DNA from: Lineus longissimus
Lineage: Eukaryota > Nemertea > Pilidiophora > Heteronemertea > Lineidae
Direction: 5' to 3'
Length of the DNA: 64,000 nt
NCBI RefSeq assembly: GCF_910592395.1
Contig: NC_088309.1
Location: forward strand, 22,014,599-22,078,598
The notes below the pieces were generated by a model. It was not told the origin of the DNA, made no database searches, and saw only the letters and a list, made by a program, of their open reading frames with translations. Numbering within the stretch: position 1 is the first letter of the stretch; each line of letters opens with the position of its first letter. Below are positions 29,001 to 43,084 of this stretch, in pieces. The translations under genes were made by a program, and so were the position numbers.

Positions 29001-32000
29001 TGCACATCTATGTTACCTGAAAAACCTTTAAATATTTTTCAGAGGCTCAAAAACCTTGAGTGTATTTATCTAGTAGATAAATTTTGTGTGCTTTTCACAT
29101 TGTTCATGTACAGAAACAGGACCAGCAGATGAATTTGGAGGGAAATGTCAAGGATACCTATCATGAAATAAAGCTAGGATGGGGAATCCTACAACACTGC
29201 ACCCAAATACCCCAGCATGGATTTCATCGATCGGGACGAATATAGACAGAATACTACAATATATTTCTTATTCCTTACAATTTGTCGCCACCGCTGAAGT
29301 AGAATCTCACCTTTCATTGGATAATCAATAGGTGGTCAATACCGTAACCAGTTAATTAAGCACATTGATGAGAAAGAGGAGACGAGAGAAGAAAGCAGGC
29401 ATCGGCGGGTAATGAGGCGTTTTTTCAATCTGTTGAGAGCATCGCTGTTAGCGACCTCATTATCGAAATGGTTGCCATTTCATTGAGGAGGAATGAGTTT
29501 AATTTGGAGATGGGCTTCAGGGTCAAGGCCAACTTACTGTGGTTGCAATCCTATTGACCAGAACTGACTTTGTTGCAGAGACAGTTATCTTGGTCTATAT
29601 TTGCTAGCTGCAACTCTACTGAGAAGGGAAGAATCAGATTTGGAAATGCATATTTCTGGGCAGCTTCTGTGACACACTTTTCAACAGATGTGACCATCAA
29701 CCCAGAAAGAGTTCAACTGATAGAAGTTGCATCAGACACATTGATTGATCAAATTATAATCCTACTTTTTTAATCATAATCTCACTTTGCCAAATAAACC
29801 GGCAAAGTAAAAACACCACCGATTCGGTTTGGAAGATTACATCATTCTTCTAAGATGGATATCTTTTAGATTTGTTACTGATTATGAAGATAACGATATG
29901 TCACATTAAAGCTAACTGCAAGTTGACAAATGATGATTTCGTCCCTGAAGTATTGTTTTGGATAACATTCCAAGAATTATGAGCAATTTTCTTTAAAATA
30001 GCCAAATTTCTACAAAATCTTTCTTTCACTAAATGACTATTTGCCTGATTAATTGCAAATTTCAACAGACTAATGTTCAAACGATGACACATTATGATTG
30101 ATTCTGATTTAATTTCTCTCTCTCTGAATGCCATGCTTATAGCATAAAGTTCCAAAGGGTTCATTTGAAGCACAATCAACCTAATATACTCTTTGGCATT
30201 GGATAGCAGTGATGAGAATCAATGCCCATGACATTAGTTAAGAGAATGAGAATGAATGATAGATATATTTATCAGTAATAATTTCAAACCCACCGGGTCC
30301 TTCTTCAGGCTTCAACAAATTGCTCACAAAATTGTGAACATCACACAAGTATAAATCTCAAGTTTTGATAGGTCAGGCTGTCATGGTTGTGGAAACTGCT
30401 ATATGACTGCAGTCACACTATACGCTTGCACAAATTGCATAATTTGATATCTGTCAATTGGTAACTATATTCAGTTATGAACTGTTGCAGAAAAAAAGTA
30501 CAGCCTGCTTCGTGCGTCACAGCATCATGCGAAGGTGATTCAAGCATAACTGTCGGAAAATGCTGTCAGTTGGTGATATTTCATCATCATCATTGTCTTC
30601 GTCTGCACAGTTTTCTTGCCTCCATCAATCTCTATTACTGGTTTGAAATTTTTGCACGAAACGAAATGCTATGCCCGTTTGTCATTTCTAGACGTCTGCA
30701 TTAGTTTGCGTTCTGCGGTAAACCAAATTTTTTCCGCCGGCAGGGAAAACAGAGGAGATATTTATTGTAAACAAAATGCTTGGTGGGATGGAGATAAATT
30801 GATATCATGATAAACTGATGCCATTGTCGTATTTGGATAGGGAAGTTTTGACAAAAGCTACAATTGTTGTGGTTTCTCAGTCAAGGTAATTCAAAGTTCA
30901 AAAATTTGTCAGGCGGACAATTTGCCATCAATATTGTACCCTATGGGTAGTTTTTTTTTAAGTATCGAAGCCTACATGTGTACAGACCCTGAGAAGGTAT
31001 ACTTGACAGACTGCACCTTCCAGCTAGCAGCTCGAGGGGCGATTGCCCCATTCCACTAAAGAGATTGGGATAATGTTCATATCCTGCGCTGTTGCAATCA
31101 CTTATGACTCCATCGTTCATTGAGAAAAGTGCATAAATTTTATCGACCAAGGCCAATTGCCAAAAACTGATGGTGAGACAACAAAAATATTGCTGATGAC
31201 AGTGCCTCATTGTTGGACTTGATACATTCAGAGAGATAAGCAGACATCAATACAGAATAAATCACATGTTATGGTTGGTTCTGTGTCGAGAGCATGATGA
31301 TTTGCCTACTCAAAGATGATTGGCAACTGTGAACAGTATTTGAGCTACAGAAATATGCCAAAGTTCCGTAGCTTTGTGTCAAAGAGGCGGCTCAGGACAA
31401 GTAAGGTATTGCATGAAGTTATATGAATACACACTTACAGTGACATTGAAAACAAATATCTAAACCTAAAGGAAAAGTTATAGCTGGCCATCACACCATT
31501 CCATCATAAAGTCTGCTTTCCTCTTCTTCATCTTCTGTGCTGTCTTGAACACTCGTGATTAAATTGATGAATTTCTTACCATCACAGAGGAGAGATGCTA
31601 TTGCCTATGGCACAAATTTAAAGTAACAGGGTTGGCCTAATGTCCCACTGACAAGGAATGAAGAGTCATTAACTGATAAAGTAAGTAAGATATTGTGTAT
31701 TAGTACCGAATACCCTCTGTAGCAGACCTGAAGGCAGGATCTCCTGCAGATTGCAATTAGACATAGAAATAGTCCATCCGGACATGTAATGCCACCTACA
31801 CTAACTTTCCTGACTCATTCAAGTCAATAATGCCATCAAGAAGCAGCGCCATGGCCTTAACCTCGGCGGAGAATTGATTGAGTCTAATGTGGGTAACTAA
31901 ACGTACATTTGTCGCGGGTATAACTACATATCCCGGACAGCAGACGTGATAGATGACTGGTGTTACGTGTAACTTAAAGGGACAATAATCAATAAAATGG

Positions 32001-32084
32001 TTGCAGGAGGAAAATGGAAGTTGCTGTGAAAAGTCATGCTCTGGAAATTGGGTCACGTGCAACTGCTGCTACAAAAACAATCTT
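26031..32084. other. Non-coding stretch, no gene seen
   Basis: No protein-like frame with splice sites and no RNA gene recognised. Its right edge is the Mutator-like element's target duplication. Confidence 0.45.
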
Positions 32085-33036
32085 GTCCTGGCCGCGAAAT
32101 TTTTTTCTGCAGGATACTTCTGCCATAGTGTACATCTGACAGCCAATCAGAATTCAAGGCAAGCACGTGTCTTTGTTGACATCATCTTTCCACATGGCGC
32201 AATAATGTCAACAATGCCACGTGTTCTGATAATCTTGGAAAGAACAAGTTAGCAAATGGTTAGAGGAGTATATCAGCTAAAATATATTTATTTGCAGTAT
32301 CTTAACATGTATTTTCATTGTCGAGTGGACTGTATTTATTGGACTTGTCTGTTAAAGGCGCACTGTGCTCGGCAAAATAGCCGAGGTTGAATGTTTATCT
32401 GTCAACCGTGTAACTAGTTCTGCTGTATATGCATAGGTGGCGCCACCATTCAATTTATTTTGTTTGCTTGTCAAAATGTGTTTTATACAATGGCCCTTCA
32501 ACAATGTTTAAACTACCAAAATAGGCCTGATACCTTCAACAGCAGACATCGGATACACTGTCCCTTTAATAATTTTCAACATTGGCAACTGTCAGTGTCA
32601 CTGCCCCTTAAAATTTCACAAATCGCGAGACATCGGATACACTGTCCCTTTAATAATTATCAACATTGGCAACACTGTCAGTGTCACTGCCCCTTAAAAT
32701 TTCACAAATCAATGCATGCACTGCAATGTAGCGATTAGATGAGCTGATGCCTCTTTTGTACGCATAATATCATCAATTTTACAATGAATCTGTGCAATTC
32801 ATTCCTAAACACTACGACACAAACCTTGAGTTGAGCATAATTGGGGTCAGACAATGAACTATTGTCACATTCACAGTTGAAGTGGCACTCGGCATGCGAC
32901 TCGGTATCGTCCATTGTATTTGCATTATCATGCATAAATAAACAGTGTGACGTCAAAGATCGCGCCAATTGTGATTGGCTGTCAGATGTACACTGTGGCA
33001 GAAGTATCCTGCAGAAAAAAATTTCGCGTCCTGGCC
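32085..33036. mobile_element. Mutator-like non-autonomous DNA transposon with 9-bp target duplication
   Basis: The element is 32094-33027 (934 bp). Its terminal inverted repeats are 61 bp (32094-32154 and 32967-33027) with about two mismatches, beginning GCGAAATTTTTTTCTGCAGG. The element is flanked by perfect direct repeats GTCCTGGCC at 32085-32093 and 33028-33036. Long inverted repeats with a 9-bp target duplication are the signature of the Mutator superfamily. No transposase frame is visible inside. It contains an 84/86-bp tandem dimer and two CACGTG E-boxes, with a third just outside its left end. Confidence 0.8.
32545..32710. repeat. 84/86-bp tandem dimer inside the Mutator-like element
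   Basis: Two copies start GACATCGGATACACTGTCCC at 32545 and 32629. They differ by one base and a 2-bp insertion, which points to a recent duplication. Confidence 0.9.
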
Positions 33037-36000
33037 AGCCCCATGCTCACTTCTTGCCAGGAACTGGATGACCTACTTACACCTGGAAAACAGGTCACCT
33101 TGACCTAGATTTTGATGTTGGTCCAAATGAATAAGGTCAAATGAGCAGACAACAAAAAAATGCTATAGTGAGAAAATGAGATGGATTGATTTATTACACA
33201 CAGATTCCATAGTAGATGACCACAGCACAAGAGTAAAAGTTGTAATCTTTCCTTTTGTATCCTGCAGCGCCACAAAAGTTATCATCTTTATCATGTCGTA
33301 GATTCAACACAGTAAACGACAGGATCATTTGTATCCTGTCTGAGAAGACAACACCAGACTCATCTTATAAATCCTATATCAAGACAGACACAAGAAAATC
33401 CAATTTATACCCAATCCCAAAGGCTTTCAGATATCTGTATTGATACTATCACCTTTTGTGATTTCATGTCATCAATTTAATGAAGTTTTCAGATTATGTA
33501 GGAGGCTCGGATCTAATCTCTGGAAAAAAGGAATGGTCTCATATTTCAAGGTCACTTCAATAGATGTAAAATCTCATTTGGAGAAGAGCAGAATCTGTGG
33601 TACCCTCTGTATCATGAAGTTAGTTGCCGAGTGGTGTGTTATGCATCTCTTAGATTTCCTTCACGAAGCCTCATGCAACCATGCAAGTAACTGGTGTAAA
33701 AAAATTCTGATTTTGTAATCAAGATCCTTCGATGATCGCGAAGATTAGTGACATGATATCTGACAGTCGTGTTCATCTCAACACATGAGTCTAGCATAAT
33801 ACAAGTAACAATAGTAAAAGAGATTTGCCCGCCTTATAACAGGTCCTCTCAATTTCAAGACGTTAAGTCAGCAACGATCCTCCATCAATCTGATCAGTAT
33901 CACCCTCTCTTGTAATCCTTGTTGTTGTCGTTGCCAATGGTTTCCATTCAAACACGGTTTTTATATCAACTATACAGGTGTCTCACCCTCTCCAAATATA
34001 GTTCAGACACAATTTTTTTTCTTAGTTTTCAACTTGCTTCTTTTCTTTACAGCTGTTGTACCTGTATAATTAAACCATCAGATCAAACGCCTGGGCAAAA
34101 TGATATCAAAGAGTTAAAATTTTTCGCCATTTGTAGTATTAGTTTCCAGACCAATTTCTTGGGGAGTAAGAAACAATTAGGGTTTTTCTCCAGGTGAAAC
34201 CTGGCAATTACTTGATATTCTTGCAGACTATTACAGAAAACTTTAGGCTACAGACAGTCACACAAAATAACATTCTACTGGTGACCTTTACTCGCATAGA
34301 GCAAACCTTATCTTGCAAGAAATCCCTGCAAAGGAGCAACCGACGTACTCCATCTCACCAAAATGGCACTGCTGACAAAAAAGCCTTAAATTGTTGAAAA
34401 AAGTTGTATCTCGCTTCGTGTGGCTCATTTTTGGTCATGCTTTCTGCTTCGTAATTGAAGAGTCTGACAAAATTACGTTGATTTAGTGAAAGCAAGTCAC
34501 TCTACAACACGCTGATGATATGTATTAGCATAAATGAGGCAAGCAGACAAGACAGACTTCCAGTTTCCTCCTTGCTTGGGAAGGTGATACCCTCTTAAAA
34601 CCAGCTGTGCCTCGGAGCAATTCTTTGACGAATTTGAGTTCCTTTTTTAGAACCCGAAGTGTGATTGATTGGCTAGTTCAGCTTTAATGCTTGAATAGGC
34701 TCAGGATGTGACCAAGAGGCTAAACGTAAGACATAACACTTCGATTACCGAGATCGCATCAGGGGGCTGTTGTGTGCTGAAACTCGCTGATCAATCTCGA
34801 GCAATCCAGACAATATGGACGTGACTGAACAATAGAGATGATGAGATGGGCTTCTATTGTTCATGATGGTGATCGGACAAGATATCCCACTGATAGGAAA
34901 ATTGGTGTGATTGCCATATGATTTCATCGAACACTCAGAGCGGGTCACGGTGCGGTACAGGATTTCCTTTCATCAATACCTCATCCACTGTTGGAAGAAC
35001 TTGCTTTTATGCACATGAAAAAGCAAAGTCTCGAATAGGATGAGACATATGGACGTCATCAATGAATCAGCCATCATTCCCAAGGGGACTGACTCAAAGG
35101 GGTTAAAGGCATTCATATCAATCATATTGGGACCTTTTTTCCATCACTTCCACATGATAAGGTTTTGTGATACCGTATCAAATTAAGATCGATACATCTG
35201 GGCCAATTTCGAGATTTTCTGTTCCCGATTAGCCGGTGCATTCATTGGCCTCACCACGCATCTATAATTACGCTTTCTCATGCTACGGCGGGATTAACAC
35301 ACCACGCAAACTACACACGGATGTTTAGCGTAAACTACACAGTACTGACGTTTGGCGTAATCAAGAAAACAGTGTCAGGCACAGCTTATCAAAGTGAGCT
35401 GACTGACTCATGGAATGATATTGATAGATTGTCGTCTGATTTGTCCAGTCATTTGCTATCAATGCTACTGTGGTATGTACATGAATGGCACACTTTAAAG
35501 GCACAATGGCCTTCTCCAATTTTATCTAACACGCTTCTTGAGTTGTACATGTCTCCTGCTTGAGTTGCATGAGACTAACTTAGAGGGAATAACACTCATG
35601 TTGCCCTAAACATGCAGAATCTTTTGAACATGATGAATTAGATTGGGCTAACTGTAGTATATGAAGTATTGCTGCACTTCAACTTTAAAGTGTTGTAAAT
35701 CTATAACCTTTACAACATCTTTAAAATAGAGACATCCTGTTAGAACTCAAGAATGTCAACACTTCAGTGAAAGTAACATTAACTCAGAGCCAGCAAGTGG
35801 AAACCAATACACCAAGTCTCCAATATTTTCCAACATTGGCCACTCATCTGCATAAATTCCATCCGGTTGTACATATTATTGATATCAGATGTCGTCTGCT
35901 CGATTTCATGAATAATTAATGAGATTGACACTTGAAGTGATTCATGATTCTCGACTTAGAATATTTTTTTCGCACATGTCGGCATTGGTTGCGGATAGCT

Positions 36001-36930
36001 GCGGTTACATGACAGATGAGAGGAACTGTCAGTGAATAATTGGCCTGGTTCGTGAATTTTGCGCATCTCTAGCTGCGCTTGGTCATGCAAAATATTATAT
36101 TTTGTGGCGCTAATATTCTAATGTTCATTAATTCAGAGGGTGGGTCTTTGGGTAAAGTTTAGTCGTTTTAGATCCAGCCAAATATGATTTACCGACCAGT
36201 AGTGCTGTTTATATGACTTTTTTTAAATCTCTAAAAAAAATTTCATACATCTTTAATTCAGAAGACATCCCATTTCAAATCATCAATAACCCCTGTTGAT
36301 GAATGAAAATATCAATGCATGTCATTATGGCATCAAGTGTATTGAGACAGGGCCACAGAATCCAGAGCGCCCGGCAGATGAAAGTAAAGAGCTGCGACCA
36401 GCAGGACATCCACAGATACATTCATAAAGGACAAAGATAACCACAATAAAGTCCCTGTCCTTGAATCCAACATGACACAGCCAAACCAGCTAACATTGAA
36501 CTGTCTTTTTGCAGTAGATGGTCAGCATTGCCGTCATGCACTGAGCTCGCTCGCCAGATAGCATCAACCATAGTAGAATTTATCACGTTAAAGGGCACTT
36601 ACAATGACTAAATGCTCCATCAACCAACCATCAGGCCCAGCTATCTTTCTAGTGATCTTTGCCAGTGGTGAATGGTGGCTTTATTGATTTCTAATTTGAG
36701 GCATTCTCGTGGATCAAAGTCGGGAAATGTTTAGATTCAGTGATTGGATAGGAAATGTTGCAAAAAACAGGATATCTTTCACCAGTTAGATACTTAAACC
36801 AGCATAACGACCTACATGTATCAGCAGGTTACACAATATCCATATCCGCTAAACAGACACAGACCACTGACACTGATATTGAGGGGGTTGTTGGAAGATG
36901 TATCTCAGACCACTTGTCTTCGGCCACTCC
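33037..36930. other. Non-coding stretch, no gene seen
   Basis: Lies between two DNA transposons. Open frames of up to 92 codons (33440-33718, 33919-34197) show no family resemblance. Confidence 0.45.
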
Positions 36931-37397
36931 CTTGTCAGGGCCATATTTAACTTTTTTGTCCAGGGGGGGCAGTGGGATAGATCGCCGTGGGATAGATCGC
37001 CGAAGGCGATCTGCATGCGCCGCAGGCTCATCCGAACGGGGGGGGGGGGTCTGGGGGCCCCCCCCAAGAAAAATTTGAAAATAAAAGGTCTGAAATGGCA
37101 TTTTCCTGGCATTTGGAAGTGTGAATCAATAGTATTTTTACTCTAAAAAAGGGCCACTTTTATGAAGTATTTTACGAAAATACCACATTTGGACAGAAAA
37201 TGTTAATTTGCAGATTATAAGGGTTGCACCTGAGTTGATAACATCTGCTATCCATATGCTGCTATCATGCTGGTAAAGCTATGGCTAAGATTAGTCTGTC
37301 TTTTTATTACTGTCTGAAAATTTTTTTTTCAACATTTATTGCACAGGGGGGGCAGCTGCCCCCCCTGCCCCCCCCCTCTAAATACGGCCCTGCTTGT
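36931..37397. mobile_element. CAGGG-ended non-autonomous DNA transposon
   Basis: The element is 36936-37392 (457 bp). It starts CAGGGCCATATTTA and ends TAAATACGGCCCTG, a 14-bp inverted repeat with one mismatch. Runs of G near the left end and C near the right extend the symmetry. The flanks share CTTGT (36931-36935 and 37393-37397). No coding capacity. Ends of this type are common in hAT-like elements, but those make 8-bp duplications, so the superfamily is left open. Confidence 0.7.
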
Positions 37398-38709
37398 GCT
37401 GCTTGAGTGGTAAGAGCTAGTGTTCCAGTGAGGTGATAGCCTTTCATATTTGATTCACATTTTCAATGGTTGTTCAGGTACACTCTTAGAAATAAAGGTT
37501 TGTCAGCTTTTGAAAAATCTTCAAATGGTTTTTGGTCGACACAAATATGCATCCTGCAAAGGTTTTACTGCCAAATGAAAAACCCTTCAGAAGTTTTTTC
37601 AGAATCTCAAAAACCATTAGCATGTCAGGCCACTCAGGGGTTATTCATCGAGTCTGCTTCAGATAAATTTACAAGTTTGGTCACTGATGAATAGGATTGT
37701 TGGTTGATAATCAGCCTAATCACATAGTTACCATAAAGAGATGGATTGTACTGAATCAACCTCAATCGTATTAAACTTCTCTGGTACATAAAAGTAAATA
37801 CTTTATTGACTACCTTGACTACAAACTAATTCAGATAGTTTCATGGATTTCCTTTTACTCTCAAACATAAACAAACGTATTGACTACCAATAAATTCTTC
37901 TGTGGAGAAACCGATAATCACAATACAAGAAAGTTTTATACCGAGATTCCTCCTCGAAGACAAGCCTTGCAATTCCGTACTGACTCCAACAAATTGAAAA
38001 ACCATCCGAGTCACAGTTCTTAAAGGACAAAACAAGAGTGGGTAAGATTGGCTCAGTACCGAAAATTAAAATCAACTTCATCTTCTGAAAGCATTCAAGC
38101 AGCCATTACAGGAAATTACATCAGCCATAAATAACAAAACCGATCACATATTTATATATCGGGCAAGTACAATTCTAACATGTCTAACTCTGGACCAATA
38201 CCCATACATCATTCTCAAATAGTCTAGCCGTGTTGGTGTAAGATTTCCAGTCAGAAATCGATAGCAGATTAAAGTTGTCAAGCAGTTTCATTTGGCAAAT
38301 TCAGTCAAAACCTTGAGTTAGGGAAGTGTTGCGGAAGAACCAATGCATACTAATGGACAAATTTGTCAATATGAGTTGATATAAACAAGGGTAGATGGGT
38401 GGGAGCGTCCATGGTCCCAAGGTTTGATATCCCTTGATATGAAGAGGCTTACATCTTCCCAAGGTTGCATGTTGGCCGGGTCCAAAAATCCCTTGTTTCT
38501 ATTTTCCCGGGGTTACATGGGTGGTCGCCAACCGGGGTTCCACTGTACACCTTCTGGCATGTCTGAGAACTCCAAAACAGTGCATATAGTCCACTCAAAG
38601 GTCATCCCACTTTCATCAACCAAATAGTTTGACCCCGCCAATCTAGTGGCTTCAGCATCACAGGTTTGGTGCCTGACTGCTGTTGCTGTTGCTGTACCAT
38701 GTCTCTTAC

Positions 38710-38980
38710 CTGTAAATCTCAACTGATATACTCTGTCATGGTTTGCACCTGAAGCAAGTTCTCGTAATCTATGCTTGCTCAAACCTATGGACTGTCTTGA
38801 CCCTTCCTCCACTGCTGCTGTTGCTGCCACATGACTCTCGTCAGTACTGATAGACTGATACTCCCTTTGTTGCAAGTTGACAATTCTCAACAGCTCCTCT
38901 CATTACCCGAGAGTACATTCTTCATCACGAACAAAATCAATACCATGCGTATATACACAAGGGACTCTTAGAAGTCTCCT
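38710..38980 (-). pseudogene. Possible broken coding segment with good splice donor
   Basis: Minus-strand frame: THGIDFVRDEECTLG, two stops (38905-38900), then EELLRIVNLQQREYQ onward to GLSKHRLRELASGANHDRVY, then QLRFT, ending at an excellent donor (ACAG|GTAAGA at 38709). The composition looks like protein, but the double stop breaks the frame and no family is recognised. Could be a dead exon or chance. Confidence 0.2.
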
Positions 38981-41900
38981 CCATCAATAACTGTTTCCAG
39001 ATATTTACCTATCATATTGATATTTCTTGAGAAGACCTTGCTGGGTACAGGACTGACTCGAACAACTCAGCAGCTGAGGGTGAGCGAAGTTCTGAACTTC
39101 GCAAGGTAAGGTGTGAAATTTTGGGAACGGACGAGCGCATTATGGCCAAGCTAAAAAATCACACGTCAAGGAAGGGTCTATAAAGTAGGAGGCGATTTCT
39201 GAGTTCTTAATGGCTTCTCTAACTTTTTCTGATTTATCCATCTTAGGTCTAACACTGACCAACTTTTCCTTGAGCTTCATTGCATTTAGGTATTATCATT
39301 ACATGATAAAGATATAAAGTGTTAAAATCTGGCGTTCATTCTTAGTCCTCAGAGAGCCAAAGGGTTAAAGCATTGTCTTGAAAGGGTGAACACATATCCT
39401 GTATGGCTTTTGAGGATTAGATCTGAGAGAAAGGTCATGTCGTGCGCTCTTCTATTCCCTAAACGGATTAAGTTTGTTTGGACCGAAATGGTAAGGGTAA
39501 TTCAGGGCTTATGTGTCTAGTGTCTTCGTTATGATGGTGCAACGGAACAAACCTTTAGTGGACATCTGCTAGGATGACAAACCCCTCCAGACGCATCACT
39601 TTTTTTTCCTAAAATTAACCTGAGGCCTGTGTGATCAGACCTTTGTAGGAGGAAACCTCAAACCCCAGGAAACCTTTAAAATTAACCCCAGTGAATCTTG
39701 AAACATTTCAGTAGAACTCAGACATGTTGCTCAATCAGTGTACTAACTTGAGTCAATATTACCACTATCACCTGGGGGTGGAGTGATGCAGGTTCACAAG
39801 GAGACACAGAGCATCACACCAACTGGGGTTCCGACGAGGGAACTCTTGACTGCTAGCCGTGAGTCACTAGTCCACAGTTGATCTTGAAAGGAATATGGCG
39901 GCGTGGACTATAAATGCAATGATCAAATCAGTGCTGACATCAAATAAGGATTGGTCCAGCGGCGGGCCTCACTGATTACCAGTGTTAGTCTATTTATTTC
40001 AGCAGGAACAATATAAACAAGAGGGTAACCACAATAAAAGCGAATTAGCGCTAAGATAAATTGGTCTACTTGTATCTGCCACCAAAGTCCACTTGTGAGA
40101 ATGTGGTGGGAATGCTAATATCTCTCTTCCGGAGACCGGTGGGGTGATACGCAGTGCTATTGGTTACTTAGACTGTCGCAAGGTCATTCGATATTGCCAG
40201 CCAAGGTTGAATTCAGATATGCTGTAGCAGTCAGACAGATTCAATTGCATCATCAATGAAGGGAACGGATCTGTTATTCTCACCCTGCAACAACAATGAA
40301 TAAGGTAACCTCGACAGAGCACAGTTTCATCAAGAGTTGGAACTATGATTATCTGGTTCAATGTCGAGGCAGTTCCCATTTTATTACTCCCCATGAACAT
40401 GATTAAATCTGTACCTACAAAAAAATTCTGGGGCTTTTTGAGGACACAGCAAGGGGAAAGGCTGGAAAATAACCAGTCAGTTTTGCATATCATCCTGGCC
40501 ACCGAAATCCCACATCCAAGTTGTCCCTTTAAGGAACTAGTATTTTCAAGCAGTCCATCATGGTAACCATGGAGAGTTTTAGTGTTCCTGTTGGTGCAAA
40601 GAAAGTTTGCTCTTTGCAAAAGAAAAAGTAATTTACAGCCAAAATTGATTTGCTCCTTCCCCATATGATCAGAACTGTGAATTGAAAATTTTTTACAAAT
40701 AACTGACCAGAGAAACTGGGGAAAAGCCATCAGTTCTGCATTAGTAAGCATGAGTCAATATGAGATGGTCACTTGATCGCAATAGAATTGTCCTTGTTAT
40801 GATTGGGGTCAGAATTCAATAGCTAAAATGGTTTTGTTCCTCCAATGGAGACTTCGTCTGAATTGCCAGGATGACTAAAACGGGTCCCAGAACTACCTCC
40901 AAGTAATAAGCAATTTTCCCAGTAATATTTGCTCACTTGGCTGGCAAAAGAAGCATAACATGGTGTAATATGATGACCAATACAATCAAATTTTTCTTTC
41001 CCCATGGTTTTTTGTTTGTTTGTAGGTCTTCGTTCTCAAATGGGGTTACAATAGGGGGTGCAACAAACATTTTTAGGGATACACGTAATGATAATTCCAA
41101 GGTAAGCACTCAGAGTACGTGAGTCCACAACATCACAACAATACCAATGTCACTGGAACCATTTCGTATAATATGGGCGGCATCAGCTCGCCTTGGAATC
41201 AGTTGTCAATTCCAGTCAGATAGTAAGGCAGCTGTATATGATGTGTCAAATACCAAGGTCTCCAGAACTGAACATCATATGACTATTACTGTATTCACAC
41301 TGCCACATGCTAGTTGTAGCAGGCAATTCAATTCTCCCACCAGAAGCTAGGGAAATCACACACTTTCCCTCTATGGGCACGTAATCAGGTTATCTCAACT
41401 GGCCAGAGCGTTATAGGTAGTGCCAGGGCGATGAGCGTCACCTCCAGGTCCCTGAGCAGCTATTGTCTCATGGAACTGACCGCCACTAAATGGATGGCTC
41501 GTCAATACTGTTTGGTGACACCACGCATTCCTGAAGGGTACCATGGAAAGAACTGGTACCTCAGGGGAATACGAAACCACATCAACAATGATATGTAGTA
41601 GATTTGAACGCATATATAAACTCAAGGGATACATTCACCAATTTTCATAGGCCATCAATATGACATTGAGAGAGTACTACAATCAGTTTTCATTATAACA
41701 ATAACCTTAGGTCATGTAAAGGGATGAAAAATAACATCAGCAAATCAATGAGGAAATATATAAAGTTGACTGGGACAAATACACTCATGGTGTGACAAAA
41801 ACTGGTCCCCGAAGCAAATATATTCTCAAGTATAGACATTACAAATCTCTGCCCCTACAATATTATTCTGGGGAATCATCAGGACACCTATAAAGCAGCA

Positions 41901-43084
41901 GCAATACGTCATTTTACCATCTTTCTTGAGATGTTACGTTGAATACCTATGACCAGATTACAGATGCCTTTGCCAAGCTCATGGCCCAGGGATCAATTCC
42001 TCTACCAGGGCTCACCACGGCTCAATGAAGATTTCCTTCCGGATTCCAAGATACATGATCACTATTCTACAGCATGCACTGGTTGAGTGAGATTCTTGAT
42101 GTAATCCTCCCTGGACGAGTCCTAAAGTCTATAATCCCCTCTGTCAGTAACACTGAGAGTTGAATGTCCTCCAGCGGGTCCAACTTTTAGAGACATAGGC
42201 GATGCTTACTGAACAAAATACAAAATATATCGTGAGCCCTTGTGTTGTATCTTTTGTTAAAATGCAGAACTTGATTTCATGATCTTTCAGTTTAACTCTT
42301 TTCTCCTCTTGGAATACTCAACAGAAATGGCCATTAGAGAATCTGTACATTCTGATAATATAAAAACAAGAGTGATGCAGCAGCTGCCAACTATGTTTTT
42401 CTGACAAACGATCGACACTAAAAACGGGCTTGTATATTGTACATCATTAGTATATTGACCAATGTCCCCAAGAGAGAGGACCTATGCCATTAAGACTTCA
42501 TTAGTATTCTTTGTCCACACCTAGATCACATCAACTTCCGATTAAATATCGATACACCAGTGATAAAAAGTAAATATCGGAACACTCACGTTGCATTTGT
42601 CACACAATTCCTTGTTGACTTCTCACTGGTGTCCTCAAGGACATTACTGAATGAGGAGGTACTGAGTGTCAAGTCATTTACGCCCAAGGTTCCAAGAACC
42701 GGCTTAACAAGATTTCATTGTCCGTTCACAAAAGGCTCCCCTGGTGGTCAGAGGAGATGTTGTTGCTATACGCCTCACTTTTTAGTGGCCAGACAGACCA
42801 GCTTTAAAAAAACCCAATTTTATTGGGTATGTGAGACACAATGGTTATATGGTGATAATGAAGACACCAAGCAGAACACCAGATAAAAATGTGTTATTTT
42901 CATTTGCGAGTTATTTGATGCATCGAAGCAGCTAAATCCTATCAAGGTAAGACGCTCATGATTTTGACACCCTGACAAAGACAATCGTCTATGCCAAGAA
43001 AATCACAAAAGTAGATGATCGCATCTTATGACCGCTCCGATCCACTCACGTGCCTCAACATCAGTAGGTAAGAGCATCATCCCT

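Noticed and set aside
40164-40751. 195-codon open frame on the minus strand
   Set aside because: Cys- and Leu-rich sequence without any recognisable motif, no splice sites in a sensible position and no coding neighbour. Likely chance.
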